A DNA stretch of 64,000 nt from Labrys okinawensis. GTDB lineage: Bacteria; Pseudomonadota; Alphaproteobacteria; Rhizobiales; Labraceae. Under the pieces are notes generated by a model. It saw nothing but the letters and a program-made list of their open reading frames with translations. It did not search any database and was not told the DNA's origin. This document shows, in pieces, positions 27,636 to 36,484 of the stretch. Made by a program: the position numbers and the translations under genes. Every line of letters starts with the position of its first letter. Within the stretch, counting starts at the first letter, position 1. The stretch covers positions 124,001-188,000 of the forward strand of contig NZ_PUEJ01000003.1 of the NCBI RefSeq assembly GCF_002982075.1, given 5' to 3'.

Positions 27636-29288
27636 CTATTCTGGTTTTTTGGTTCGAGGCGCCTTTGCGGCTCCCGGCGCTTCCGCCGGGTCGCAAGACG
27701 CTTCGGAAAATGGGGTGATCGGCCGGAAACGGATCTGCGCGCCGATCGGAATCTGGCCGGCGCGGTCGAGATGGTAGGGGGCGACCGCGGCGATGACGGG
27801 ATAGCCGCCGGTCAACGGATGATCGGCGAGGAAGAGCACCGGCTGGCCCGATGGCGGTACCTGGATGGAACCCTGGATCGTGCCTTCGCTCGGCAGTTCC
27901 TTGCCTTCTTTGGCCGGCGCGCGCTTCAGCGCTCGTTCGCCGGCGAGGCGGATGCCGATGCGGTTGGACTGGGGCGTCACCGACCAGGACTGGTTCGCGA
28001 AGTCCTCGAGCGCCTGTTTGGAGAGCCAGTCGCTGCGCGGACCCATGACGACGTCGAGCACGACGGGTTCATCGAGCCTGGGCAGCGCGGGCGGCATGTC
28101 CGGCAGCGCCGTCACGGCGCCGGGCGGCGGCGCGAGCGCGGACAGGCGATCGCCGACCGCAAGGGCCGGCGGCCCGATCTGGGCGAGCGTATCGGTGGCG
28201 GCGCTGCCCAGCACGGGGGCGACGGCAAACCCGCCGCGCACGGCAAGGTAGGAGCGCATGCCGGCCACCGGCTCCCCGAAATGCAACCTGTCGCCGGCAG
28301 TGAGCGCGATGGCGGCGTGACGGGGCACGGGATGGACGGAACCACCAGCGGTCGTCAGGGTGAGCGGTCCGTCGGCACCGGTGACGGCGACCACCGTCTC
28401 GCCGAGGCAGAGGAGTTCGCAGCCGCCATAGGCGATCTCGATACAGGGCGAGGGGACGGGATTGCCGACCAGCCGGTTGGCGCTGCGCAAAGCGGCGCGG
28501 TCCATCGCGCCGGAAACGCTGACGCCCTGCCGCGCCTGGCCGGGACGACCGAGATCCTGGAACAGCATCTGAGGACTTGGCTTGACGATCTCGAAGAGGG
28601 GGGCGGCGGGATTGCTTCCCTCACCGCCGGGTCCTCTCCCCACCGAGGAGAGGGGGCGGGGGTGTGGGCTCTTGCCTTTGCCGACCTCGACGAAACGCAC
28701 GCGGTCGCCGGGTTGCAGCAAGGCAGGGCGTTCGCGCGCAAGGTCCCACATCGGCAGGTCCGTCACGCCGATGATCTGCCAGCCGCCGGGGCTCGCCTGC
28801 GGGTAGACGGCGCTGAAACGTCCGGCAAGGCCCACGGAGCCGGCCGGCAGGCGCGGGCGCGGCGTGGCGCGCCGGGGCAGATCGAAGCTCGGATGGCCAC
28901 CGCTGAGATAGGCAAAGCCGGGTGCGAAACCGGTAAAGGCCACGGTATAGTCACCGCCCGTATGGCGCCGGATCACCTCCGCGACCGGAATATCGAGGAG
29001 ATCGGCGACTTCGGCGAGGTCCTCCCCGTCATAGCGGACCGGGATCTCGATCAGCGTGCCGCTTTGCTCGACCTTGGCATCGAGCCGGCGCCGGCCGATG
29101 GCGGCGATCAGGTCCCGCTGTGCGATGGCTGCCGGACGAAAGCGCACCAGCAGGGTTCGGGCTGCCGGCACGATGTCCTCGATGCCGGCGATGGGCTCGG
29201 CTCGCAGCGAGGCCTGCAGGGCCAGGGTCTGCGGCAGGTCTGGCAACTCCACCATGATGGCATCGAGATTGACCGGCAGGAAGCGCAT
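27636..29288 (-). CDS. Fused 5-oxoprolinase subunits PxpB and PxpC (KipI-KipA fusion)
   Basis: A 550-aa fusion. Residues about 1-205 are PxpB (KipI), with [20 protein letters not shown] and PGGWQIIG. Residues about 230-530 are PxpC (KipA), starting [20 protein letters not shown] and containing [15 protein letters not shown] and [11 protein letters not shown]. With PxpA they would form the ATP-dependent 5-oxoprolinase that opens pyroglutamate to glutamate. Residues 206-229 ([20 protein letters not shown]) look like a translated intergenic repeat, not part of either family. The ATG at 29288 overlaps the pxpA stop (TGATG). The C-terminal tail is rich in Ala, Pro and Lys. Confidence 0.92.
   Translation of the reverse strand: MRFLPVNLDAIMVELPDLPQTLALQASLRAEPIAGIEDIVPAARTLLVRFRPAAIAQRDLIAAIGRRRLDAKVEQSGTLIEIPVRYDGEDLAEVADLLDIPVAEVIRRHTGGDYTVAFTGFAPGFAYLSGGHPSFDLPRRATPRPRLPAGSVGLAGRFSAVYPQASPGGWQIIGVTDLPMWDLARERPALLQPGDRVRFVEVGKGKSPHPRPLSSVGRGPGGEGSNPAAPLFEIVKPSPQMLFQDLGRPGQARQGVSVSGAMDRAALRSANRLVGNPVPSPCIEIAYGGCELLCLGETVVAVTGADGPLTLTTAGGSVHPVPRHAAIALTAGDRLHFGEPVAGMRSYLAVRGGFAVAPVLGSAATDTLAQIGPPALAVGDRLSALAPPPGAVTALPDMPPALPRLDEPVVLDVVMGPRSDWLSKQALEDFANQSWSVTPQSNRIGIRLAGERALKRAPAKEGKELPSEGTIQGSIQVPPSGQPVLFLADHPLTGGYPVIAAVAPYHLDRAGQIPIGAQIRFRPITPFSEASCDPAEAPGAAKAPRTKKPE
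28602..28673. repeat. Repeat-derived linker inside the pxpBC coding sequence
   Basis: This stretch separates the PxpB and PxpC domains. On the plus strand it reads CTTCCCTCACC, then GGTCCTCTCCCC-ACC-GAGGAGAGGGGG, a hairpin typical of dispersed intergenic repeats related to the CTTCTCCC palindromes at 17.9 and 46.9 kb. It is in frame and free of stops on the minus strand. Confidence 0.65.
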
Positions 29289-30064
29289 CAACGCTTCTCC
29301 CCAGCCGAGGCCATGAAGGAGCGGATGGCGACCCCCGATCGTTCCAGCAAGACGCGGATCTCGCGGGCCATGGCGACGGCGCCGGGGCTGTCTCCATGGA
29401 CGCAGATCGAATCCGCTTCGACGCGGACCGCGCTGCCGTCGATGGCGGGAACCGTGCCTTCGGTGACGAGGCGCAGCATGCGGGCCGCCACCTCTTGCGG
29501 GTCGTGGAGCACGGCGCCGGGCTCGCGGCGCGACACCAGCGAGCCATCGGGCATATAGCCTCTGTCCGCGAAGGCCTCGGCGACCGCGGTGAGGCCGGCG
29601 GCACGGGCCCAGCCGAGCAGGGGCGACCCGGCAAGGGCCACCAGCGTGAGCCCGGAATCGATCTGCCGGATCCCCTCGATGATGGCCTCGGCCTGCCGCC
29701 GGTCCTTGGCGATGGTGTTGTAGAGGGCGCCATGCGGCTTGACGTAGGATACGCGGGTGCCGGCGGCGGTGGCCAGGCCCTTGAGCGCGCCGATCTGGTA
29801 GATGGTATCGGCGATGAGATCCTCGCTGGCGACGTCCATATTGCGCCGTCCGAAACCGCCGAGATCGGGATAGGCGATATGCGCGCCGACGGTGACGCCC
29901 TTGGCCGTGGCGGCCCGCAGCGTGGCGAGGATGCCGGTCGGATCGCCGGCGTGAAAGCCGCAGGCCACATTGGCGCTGGAGACGATGGCGAGCATCGCCT
30001 CGTCGTCGCCCATGCGCCAGGCGCCGAGGCTCTCGCCGAGATCGCTGTTGAGATCGATGTTCAT
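29288..30064 (-). CDS. pxpA: 5-oxoprolinase subunit A (LamB/YcsF family)
   Basis: A 258-aa LamB/YcsF protein, essentially full length. Landmarks are [12 protein letters not shown] at the start, [13 protein letters not shown] (about 30-42), [15 protein letters not shown] and [10 protein letters not shown]. It is the catalytic subunit of the PxpABC 5-oxoprolinase, which converts L-5-oxoproline to L-glutamate with ATP. The stop overlaps the pxpBC start, giving tight coupling. The gene follows pcp by 46 bases in the same operon. Confidence 0.95.
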   Translation of the reverse strand: MNIDLNSDLGESLGAWRMGDDEAMLAIVSSANVACGFHAGDPTGILATLRAATAKGVTVGAHIAYPDLGGFGRRNMDVASEDLIADTIYQIGALKGLATAAGTRVSYVKPHGALYNTIAKDRRQAEAIIEGIRQIDSGLTLVALAGSPLLGWARAAGLTAVAEAFADRGYMPDGSLVSRREPGAVLHDPQEVAARMLRLVTEGTVPAIDGSAVRVEADSICVHGDSPGAVAMAREIRVLLERSGVAIRSFMASAGEKR

Positions 30065-30110
30065 GGCTCGACGCTCCCGATAATTTCACGCCGCTCCGCT
30101 GCCCGGCGGC

Positions 30111-30779
30111 TCAATGGATCTGCCCGCCACTCTCACGCGCGTCCTCCTGAACGCTAAGTGCGGTGCGCGTGAGGTGGCGGATCGCCTCGACCTGTGTCTG
30201 CAGCGCCAGGCTCGGCAGTCCGGGCCGGCGCGCGGCGTGTTCGGGCAGGCAGGGCACATGCACGAACCCGCCCCTGGTGCCGGCAAGCGGGCGTAGCGTC
30301 GCCAGCCGGTGCATCAGGGCGAAGAAGACATGGTTGCACACGAAGGTGCCGGCAGTGTTGGAGAGCGAGGCGGGCAGTCCCGCCGCCCTGAGGTCGCGCA
30401 CGATCGCCTTGACCGGCAGGGAGGAAAAATAGGCCGCCGGAGCACCCGGTATCACGGGGATATCGATCGGCTGTTGGCCGGCATTGTCGGCAATGCGCGC
30501 ATCGTCGAGATTGATCGCCACGCGCTCGGGCGTGATCTCGGCACGCCCGCTCGCTTGTCCCAGGCTGACGACGAGGCGGGGCCGCCATTGCCTCAGGGCC
30601 TCGTCCAACCGCTCGATGGCGTCCCCGAACACGCACGGCAATTGCACCGCGCGGACGAGAGCCGCCTCGCATATCGACCCGTCCAGCGCCCGGGCGACTT
30701 CCCAGGAGGCGTTGGTCTCATCGTTTTCGAACGCCTCGAAGCCGGTGATCAACACATTTGGCGGCGTTTTGGGACTCAT
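30111..30779 (-). CDS. pcp: Pyrrolidone-carboxylate peptidase (pyroglutamyl peptidase I)
   Basis: A 222-aa C15-family cysteine peptidase that removes N-terminal pyroglutamate from peptides, releasing 5-oxoproline. The N-terminal VLITGFEAFENDETNAS signature, the glutamate of the triad in GRAEITPERVAIN and the catalytic cysteine in SNTAGTFVCNHVFFALMH are visible; the triad histidine lies downstream in GGFVHVPCLPEH. It is upstream of pxpA and downstream of the DUF979 gene (23-base gap), so product and degrading enzyme are encoded together. Confidence 0.95.
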   Translation of the reverse strand: MSPKTPPNVLITGFEAFENDETNASWEVARALDGSICEAALVRAVQLPCVFGDAIERLDEALRQWRPRLVVSLGQASGRAEITPERVAINLDDARIADNAGQQPIDIPVIPGAPAAYFSSLPVKAIVRDLRAAGLPASLSNTAGTFVCNHVFFALMHRLATLRPLAGTRGGFVHVPCLPEHAARRPGLPSLALQTQVEAIRHLTRTALSVQEDARESGGQIH

Positions 30780-30802
30780 GGCTGCTTTCCGCGAATGATG
30801 GC

Positions 30803-31756
30803 CTAGAGCGGCATCAGGACATAGAGCAGTACGACATTGGCGGCGAGCAGGGCTAGCGCCGTCGGTATCTGGGCGCGGATCACCGCATTCTTGTCGATCT
30901 CCAGCAGGGCTGCCGGCACGATGTTGAAATTGGCGGCCATGGGGGTCATCAGCGTACCGCAATAGCCCGACAGCATGCCGACGGCCGCGATCACCGCCGG
31001 ATTGCCGTGATAGACACCGATCAGGACTGGCACGGCGACCCCGCCCGTCATCACCGGAAAGGCGGCAAAGCCATTGCCCATGATCACGGTGAACAGCGCC
31101 ATGCCGACGACATAGAGGGCGACCGCCACTAGGCGCAGGTCTATGTTGACATAGCTGGTGGTGAGGTGGGCGACCGCCTTGCCCACCCCGGCATCGGAAA
31201 AGACCAGGCCGAGCATGCCCAGCATCTGCGGCAGCACCAGGGCCCAGCCGAGCGCATCGGTGAGACGGCGGGATTCGCGCATGCCCTGCACCGGCGTTTC
31301 GCGGGTCAGCCAGCAGGCGAGGCCCAGCGCGACGATGCAGGCGATGCCGAGGGCGAGCAGGGTGGTATTCTTGGGATCGAACAGCGGCCTGCCGCCGATG
31401 ATGACATAGTGGCCCGAAAGCGTGATCACCATGGTCAGCAGCGGAATGGCGAGCGCCGGCACGAAGAGCTTGTTGCCGAGGCGCTTTGCACTGGCCACCG
31501 CTTCGGCGACGCTGGGAATGTCATGGCGGCCGGCGCCGACCCCGCCGAAGCCGGCGATCAGCGCCAGCGCGACGACACCCGCGCCGACCACGGCCGGCGG
31601 CAGGAAATCGCCGACCAGGAAGGCCAGGGCGTAGAGGGCCCAGAACAGGGCGCTGCTGAAGCGTTTGGGATGGTCGCGGTCGGCAAGGGTCATCGCCGCC
31701 GTGATGGCCAGGATCGCGCCGACGAGGTAAAAAAGGTGGGAGAGCGTGAGGATCAT
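30803..31756 (-). CDS. DUF979 family membrane protein (likely transporter component)
   Basis: A 317-aa hydrophobic protein with about nine predicted membrane helices, matching DUF979. Conserved-looking stretches include SGYCGTLMTPMAANFNIVPAALLEI and NGFAAFPVMTGGVAVP in the C-terminal half. It is encoded one base after the DUF969 stop, and the two families are almost always neighbours. Their linkage to pcp and pxp genes suggests they import 5-oxoproline or pyroglutamyl peptides; this is inferred from context. Confidence 0.88.
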   Translation of the reverse strand: MILTLSHLFYLVGAILAITAAMTLADRDHPKRFSSALFWALYALAFLVGDFLPPAVVGAGVVALALIAGFGGVGAGRHDIPSVAEAVASAKRLGNKLFVPALAIPLLTMVITLSGHYVIIGGRPLFDPKNTTLLALGIACIVALGLACWLTRETPVQGMRESRRLTDALGWALVLPQMLGMLGLVFSDAGVGKAVAHLTTSYVNIDLRLVAVALYVVGMALFTVIMGNGFAAFPVMTGGVAVPVLIGVYHGNPAVIAAVGMLSGYCGTLMTPMAANFNIVPAALLEIDKNAVIRAQIPTALALLAANVVLLYVLMPL

Positions 31757-31757
31757 G

Positions 31758-32492
31758 TCAGCTCTCCGGCGTTGTCTGAGGCCGCAGACCGGTCTCGGGC
31801 GGCGCTTCGGCAAGCTCGCGGGCAATGGCCGCGTCCAGGCGAGACAGCCGGAAGGCATGGATGACGAAGGCCGCTGTGGCGGTGGGGATGCCCCACAAGG
31901 CGACATGGAGCGGCTCGACCTCGATGCCGGCCTCCCGCAGGAAGGTCGTCATCAGCACGATGGCGCCGAAGGCGACAAAGATGTCCTCGCCGAAGAACAG
32001 GCCGACATTGTCGGTGGCGGCCGCAAAGGCCCTGAGCTTGTGGCGGACCCGCTCGGTGAGCGCGCCATGGCGGACCTCGGCCGCCCCTTCCGCCATGGGC
32101 GCGATCAGCGGGCGCACCATCTGGGGATGCCCCCCGAGGCTGGTCAGGCCCACCGCTGCGGTCAATTGCCGGACGGCCAGATAGACGATGAGCAGGCGGC
32201 CCGAAGTCGCCGAGCGTATCCTGCTGATCCAGGCCTGCGCATGCTGGCGCAGGCCATGGCGCTCGAGCAGGCCGACCACGGCGAGCGGCAGCAGCAGGAT
32301 CACCGCAAGATTGCGTGTTTTCAGGAAGCCGGTGCCGATAGCGGTGAGAACCTGCTGCGGCGGGAAGCTCGCGGCGAGAGCCGTGCCGATGGCGGCGACG
32401 ATCACGACGAGCATGGGATTGAAGCGCAGGACGAAGCCCGCGACGATGATGGCCACGCCGATCAGGGGCCATAGGCTGATGTCACTAGGCAC
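31758..32492 (-). CDS. DUF969 family membrane protein (likely transporter component)
   Basis: A 244-aa membrane protein of DUF969, partner of the DUF979 gene downstream. It has a LWPLIGVAIIVAGF first helix, LPLAVVGLLERHGLR, the conserved-looking LTSLGGHPQMVRPLIAPMAEGAAE loop and ATDNVGLFFGEDIFVAFGA. GTG 32492 is chosen because GGGGAG lies 9 bases before it and the length fits the family; an upstream in-frame start would run through the promoter. First gene of the 5-oxoproline operon, divergent from the GntR gene. Confidence 0.87.
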   Translation of the reverse strand: MPSDISLWPLIGVAIIVAGFVLRFNPMLVVIVAAIGTALAASFPPQQVLTAIGTGFLKTRNLAVILLLPLAVVGLLERHGLRQHAQAWISRIRSATSGRLLIVYLAVRQLTAAVGLTSLGGHPQMVRPLIAPMAEGAAEVRHGALTERVRHKLRAFAAATDNVGLFFGEDIFVAFGAIVLMTTFLREAGIEVEPLHVALWGIPTATAAFVIHAFRLSRLDAAIARELAEAPPETGLRPQTTPES

Positions 32493-32934
32493 GATGGTCG
32501 CTCCCCGGGGACATTGAATGGTTTGGAAATCGATCGGCTTTTGTAGGGTGATATTTTCCGATCTGCCGGCAATATCATCCAAATTGATGCCTCGATCAAG
32601 GATTTTGATTGAACTGAAATAAAATATTGTTCAACAATAAATTGATACCTCCTGGACGATCGGGAAAAGAGACCCGAGAGAACCGGCCCCAGTCCGGGCT
32701 TCAGCCTGCATATCGGGCGGACCGTTGGGTTTCCAACCTGCTTCGGCGACGGGTCATCGTGTGCCGGGCTGCACGCTGTGGCTCTATCGAGGCGGCTCGC
32801 CATTTCTCCCTGCCGAGATCGCAGGGGGCGTCGTTGTGAATCCCGAGGATTGCCCTACAATCCGGTGTGCTGTCGTGGACAGACGGAAGGGCAGCGTTGA
32901 GTGAAGCTCACACAATGGCACGAGGCACCGCCCC
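32493..32934. promoter_or_regulatory. Divergent control region between the 5-oxoproline operon and gntR
   Basis: A 442-base gap. Two inverted repeats lie in its AT-rich half: GGGTGATATT-N15-AATATCATCC at 32546-32580 (9 of 10 bases pair) and TATTGTTCAACAATA at 32625-32639 (a perfect 15-bp palindrome). Both are plausible operators for the neighbouring GntR protein. The GntR-proximal half (32700-32934) shows nothing specific apart from its start region. Confidence 0.55.
32625..32639. promoter_or_regulatory. Perfect 15-bp palindrome, candidate GntR operator
   Basis: TATTGTT-C-AACAATA lies about 130 bases upstream of the DUF969 start in an AT-rich stretch. GntR/FCD regulators commonly bind short palindromes of the TTGT-n-ACAA kind, so this is the best candidate site for the regulator encoded at 32935. 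Confidence 0.45.
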
Positions 32935-33630
32935 ATGACGCAACCGGGTGATCCCCCTCCCGCCGCATCTGCCCTGACGCTCGGCGAACGTGTCGCCGAG
33001 CAATTGCGGCGCAAGATCACGCAAGGCGAATTCGCCCCGGGGCAGCGCCTGTCGGAGCAGGCGCTCAGCGATGATCTCGCCATTTCCCGCAACACGCTGC
33101 GCGAAGTCTTCCGGGTGCTCACCAAGGATGGCCTGCTCAGGCATGTTCCCAATCGCGGCGTGTTCGTGGCGGTGCCGAGCATCGCCTCGATCATCGATAT
33201 TTACCGGGTCCGGCGCCTGATCGAATGCCAGGCCCTCGCCCAGGCCTATCCGCGCCATCCTGCCAAGAAACGCATGCGTGAGGCGTTCGAGGAAGCCCTG
33301 CGCTACCGGGCGGCGGAGGATTGGCCCGGGGTGGGTACCGCCAACATGGCCTTTCATATGGCCGTGGTGGAACTTGCCGACAGCGAGAGGCTGAATCTGC
33401 TGTTCGCCCAGGTCCTGGCGGAGCTGCGGCTCGCCTTCGGCATGCTGCAGGATGCCGAATTCCTGCATGCACCCTTCGTCGACAGGAACCTTGCCATTCT
33501 CGAACTGGCCGAAGCCGGCCAGTTCGACAGAGCGGCGGCCATGCTCGGCGACTATCTCATCCATTCCGAACGCCTGGTCCTCGCCGTCTATGCGCGGCGC
33601 ATGGCGGATGGCAGCATCGGAGACCTGTGA
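32935..33630 (+). CDS. GntR-family transcriptional regulator, FCD type
   Basis: A 231-aa regulator with an N-terminal winged helix (LGERVAEQLRRKITQGEFAPGQRLSE, then SRNTLREVFRVLTKDGLL, about 18-85) and an FCD ligand-binding helical domain (about 95-220). The FCD domain carries the Asp/His metal-binding pattern (for example FHMAVVELADSERL and the later IHSERLVL). It is divergent from the DUF969-DUF979-pcp-pxpA-pxpBC operon and probably represses it, with 5-oxoproline or glutamate as a possible effector; the effector is a guess. Confidence 0.9.
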   Translation: MTQPGDPPPAASALTLGERVAEQLRRKITQGEFAPGQRLSEQALSDDLAISRNTLREVFRVLTKDGLLRHVPNRGVFVAVPSIASIIDIYRVRRLIECQALAQAYPRHPAKKRMREAFEEALRYRAAEDWPGVGTANMAFHMAVVELADSERLNLLFAQVLAELRLAFGMLQDAEFLHAPFVDRNLAILELAEAGQFDRAAAMLGDYLIHSERLVLAVYARRMADGSIGDL

Positions 33631-33655
33631 GGCGCCCGGTTTCGGACGGACCGTA

Positions 33656-33970
33656 TCAGCGCCTGACGCCGAGTCTTACCAGGACCTCGGGTGGAATCTT
33701 GAGCTCGCGGATGACACCGCCATGGGAAGCCATGCCCATCAGTTCGCGCTGGATGAAATAGCCGTAGACGGCGTCGACGGCGTCGGCGAGCAGGCGGGGG
33801 CGGTCGGGATTCTCGGGCGCGGCCGCATGCAGGGCGGCCATGGCCTGGCCGGCGGCCTCACCCGCCCGTTCCAGCGAGGCGGCCTTTTCCACGCGGATCT
33901 CGGCGCCGAGGACATCAAGGGCCGTACGGGCGGTGGCAGGGGAGAAATTCTGGGGCAGGCGGACGCTCAT
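33656..33970 (-). CDS. Small soluble hypothetical protein (DUF6665-like)
   Basis: A 104-aa, mostly helical, soluble protein with TARTALDVLGAEIRVEKAASL near the start and VYGYFIQRELMGM and VIRELKIPPEVLVRLG at the end. The pattern reminds me of the DUF6665 family, but I cannot verify this. No catalytic motif is evident. ATG 33970 gives MSVRLPQNF. It converges with gntR (25-base gap) and follows the FAD dehydrogenase gene by 87 bases on the same strand. Confidence 0.6.
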   Translation of the reverse strand: MSVRLPQNFSPATARTALDVLGAEIRVEKAASLERAGEAAGQAMAALHAAAPENPDRPRLLADAVDAVYGYFIQRELMGMASHGGVIRELKIPPEVLVRLGVRR

Positions 33971-34057
33971 GTCCTTATTCTGCCGCTGCCCGGAACGCTT
34001 GTCGATATCGTCGCCGTGCAAAGCCGGGGCCGACGGCACCCGAGTCCGGATCCGAGG

Positions 34058-35710
34058 CTACAGCGCTGCCGCTGCCGCACGGCCGGCCTGCCGTCCGCTG
34101 AACAGGCAGCCGCCGAGAAAGGAACCCTCCAGCGCCCGATAGCCATGCATGCCGCCGCCGCCGAAACCGGCGGCCTCGCCCGCGGCATAGAGGCCGGGCA
34201 GGGGAGCAAGGTCCGGCCCGAAGACCCGGCCGTCGAGATCGGTCTCCAGGCCGCCCAGCGTCTTGCGCGTGAGAATGTTGAGCTTGACCGCGATCAGCGG
34301 GCCGTGGGCCCGATCCAGCAGGGCGTGCGGCCGCGCCGTGCGGACCAGCCGGTCGCCGAGATAGCGCCGGGCATTGCGGATGGCCATGATCTGGCCGTCC
34401 TTGCCGAAGCCGTTGGCGAGGTCGCGGTCGCGCGCCTCGATCAGCTGCCGTATCGCGGCGGCGTCGAGCAGGGGCTCCTGCGTCAGGGCGTTCATGCCGG
34501 CGACGAGACGTTCCAGGTCCTCCTCCACCACGAAATCGGCGCCGTGCTGCTTGAAGGCTTCCACCGGCCCGGTCGCTCGCCGGCCGATGGCGCGGCGCAG
34601 CGTCAATTTCCAGTCGCGGCCGGTCAGGTCGGGATTCTGCTCCGATCCCGAGAGCGCGAATTCCTTGCGGATGATGCTCTGGGTCAGGATGAACCAGCTG
34701 TGGTCGAAGCCGGTGGCACGCAGATGGGCCAGTGTCCCCAGCGTATCGAAGCCCGGATAGAGCGGGCCGGGCAGGCGGTTGCCGCGAGCGTCGAGCCAGA
34801 GCGAAGAGGGACCGGGCAGGATGCGGATGCCGTGGCCGGGCCAGATCGGATCCCAGTTTCTGAGGCCCTCGACATAGTGCCACATGCGGTCACGATTGAT
34901 CAGCCGTGCGCCGGCCTCTGCGGCAATGCCGAGCATGCGCCCGTCGACATAGGCCGGCACACCGGTGACCATCGCCTTCGGCGGCCGGCCGAGCCGCTGC
35001 GGCCAATGGCGGCGCACCAGGTCGAGGTCGCCGCCGATGCCGCCGCTGGCGATGATCGTCACCGGCGCCGTCAGGGCGAAGTGACCCACCGCCTGGCGCG
35101 AGGTGGCGGCCCCGCGCGGCGCATCGCTGGGTGCGAGCAGGCTGCCTTCCACGCCGGTTACCGCCCCGCCTGCCCGGATCAGGCCGTCGACGCGGTGGCG
35201 AAACCGCAATACGAGCCTGCCTTCGGCCTCGGCCGCCAAGGCGCGCCGTTCGAACGGCTCGACCACGCCCGGACCCGTGCCCCAGGTGAGGTGGAAGCGC
35301 GGTACCGAATTGCCCGGGCCGCCGGCGCTGCCGCCACCCCGCTCGGCCCAGCCGACGACGGGGAAGATCCGATGTCCCATGGCGCGCAGCCAAGCGCGTT
35401 TCTCGCCGGCGGCGAAAGCGAGATAAGCCTCCGCCCAGCGCCGGGGCCAGTAATCCTCCTCGCGGTCGAAGCCGGCCGTGCCGATCCAATCCTGCAGGGC
35501 GAGGGCGAAACTGTCCTTGATGCCGAGCCGGCGCTGCTCGGGGGTGTCGACCAGGAAGAGCCCGCCGAGCGACCAGAAGGCCTGGCCGCCGAGATTCTGG
35601 CGCGGCTCCTGGTCGAGCAGGATGACCCGTTTTCCCGCGGCTGTGAGCTCGGTGGCCGCGACCAGCCCGGCCAGGCCCGCCCCGACGACAATGGCATCCG
35701 CATCGGCCAT
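34058..35710 (-). CDS. FAD-binding dehydrogenase (fumarate reductase / ketosteroid dehydrogenase-like)
   Basis: A 550-aa flavoprotein. The dinucleotide-binding motif VVGAGLAGLVAATEL starts at about residue 8 and LLDQEPRQNLGGQAFWSLGG follows. The C-terminal FAD-contact region contains YAAGEAAGFGGGGMHGYRALEGSFLGGCLFSG. It belongs to the family annotated as FAD-binding dehydrogenase (COG3573-type), of unknown substrate. ATG 35710 is chosen because the flavin fold starts immediately after it. It is divergent from the membrane-anchored protein set at 35876. Confidence 0.85.
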   Translation of the reverse strand: MADADAIVVGAGLAGLVAATELTAAGKRVILLDQEPRQNLGGQAFWSLGGLFLVDTPEQRRLGIKDSFALALQDWIGTAGFDREEDYWPRRWAEAYLAFAAGEKRAWLRAMGHRIFPVVGWAERGGGSAGGPGNSVPRFHLTWGTGPGVVEPFERRALAAEAEGRLVLRFRHRVDGLIRAGGAVTGVEGSLLAPSDAPRGAATSRQAVGHFALTAPVTIIASGGIGGDLDLVRRHWPQRLGRPPKAMVTGVPAYVDGRMLGIAAEAGARLINRDRMWHYVEGLRNWDPIWPGHGIRILPGPSSLWLDARGNRLPGPLYPGFDTLGTLAHLRATGFDHSWFILTQSIIRKEFALSGSEQNPDLTGRDWKLTLRRAIGRRATGPVEAFKQHGADFVVEEDLERLVAGMNALTQEPLLDAAAIRQLIEARDRDLANGFGKDGQIMAIRNARRYLGDRLVRTARPHALLDRAHGPLIAVKLNILTRKTLGGLETDLDGRVFGPDLAPLPGLYAAGEAAGFGGGGMHGYRALEGSFLGGCLFSGRQAGRAAAAAL

Positions 35711-35875
35711 GGCCCCTCCCGCGACTCGCGACATCGGGCATCATGCAACGAATGCCGTAACGGCAGAACCCGGTGAATGTGACGATCATGGCGCGTGCAT
35801 CACGTAGAGTGTACGGGGGCCGTGCCCCCTTCCGCGACATCTTGCCCGGGCCGCCTGCAGGGGCTAAGTCAGGGC

Positions 35876-36484
35876 ATGGCCGACGCAAACGAGACATTGT
35901 CGAAGCTGCGCGCGGGATTTTCCCGCCAGAGCCTCAAGGCCAAGCTGCTGACCGGCATCGGTGGCTTCGCAGCTGCCGCGATTTCGCTGGGCGTTTCGCT
36001 CTATCAGCTGCGCAATCCCGCGCCGGTTCCGAATATCACGGCCGGGCAGACGATCGAGGCGGGGCGCTGGCTCGTCACGCCGAACTCGGCCGCCCTGGCC
36101 ACGGCACTGCCGGACGGCCGCCCGGTCAAGGCCGGCCGCCGCGCCGTGGTGCTCGAGCTCCTGCTTGCCAACCGGACCGAACGCACCTCCAATGCCGTCA
36201 CCGGCATCCTGAAGCTCACCAATATCGCCGGCGCCGAGGGCCCCGATTTCTACCTCGTCCGGGACAAGGAGCGGCTGATGGCGCTGCAGCCCCGCCTGCC
36301 GGAGCGCCTGCAGGCCGTGTGGACCCTGCCTGCCGAAGCTGCCTTGCCCAAGGCGCTGGAGCTCACCGTGGCCGGTGCGACCTTCAAGCCGAAAGACAGT
36401 CTCTATGGCGCTCCGGGCTGGTTCAATCCGCATGATGTCGCCCGCGTGAGCGTGCCTCTCGATGCCGCCGGGAGCCCGGGATGA
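35876..36484 (+). CDS. Unrecognised membrane-anchored protein A of a three-gene set
   Basis: A 202-aa protein with one N-terminal membrane helix (about residues 26-46, LLTGIGGFAAAAISLGVSLY) after a short basic cytoplasmic segment, then a soluble, probably periplasmic, domain of about 150 residues. The soluble part has alternating hydrophobic strands (AVVLELLLANRT, GILKLTNI, ALELTVAGATF) suggesting a beta sandwich. No family is recognised. Its stop overlaps the ATG of the next gene by four bases. The first of three genes with the same architecture. Confidence 0.6.
   Translation: MADANETLSKLRAGFSRQSLKAKLLTGIGGFAAAAISLGVSLYQLRNPAPVPNITAGQTIEAGRWLVTPNSAALATALPDGRPVKAGRRAVVLELLLANRTERTSNAVTGILKLTNIAGAEGPDFYLVRDKERLMALQPRLPERLQAVWTLPAEAALPKALELTVAGATFKPKDSLYGAPGWFNPHDVARVSVPLDAAGSPG

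Noticed and set aside
25850-27718. Plus-strand 622-codon frame opposite the carboxylase
   Set aside because: Antisense to a complete biotin carboxylase with its biotinylation motif; no family features.
29289-30089. N-terminal extension of PxpBC through the pxpA gene
   Set aside because: The extended frame is an Arg-rich out-of-frame reading of pxpA. The conserved PxpB start is ATG 29288, overlapping the pxpA stop.
30065-30110. Possible missing gene or frameshift between pcp and pxpA
   Set aside because: Both proteins are full length; the 46-base gap is simply a short intercistronic spacer.
33452-35776. Plus-strand 774-codon frame opposite the FAD dehydrogenase
   Set aside because: It starts inside gntR in another frame and runs antisense to a complete flavoprotein; composition is that of a shadow frame.
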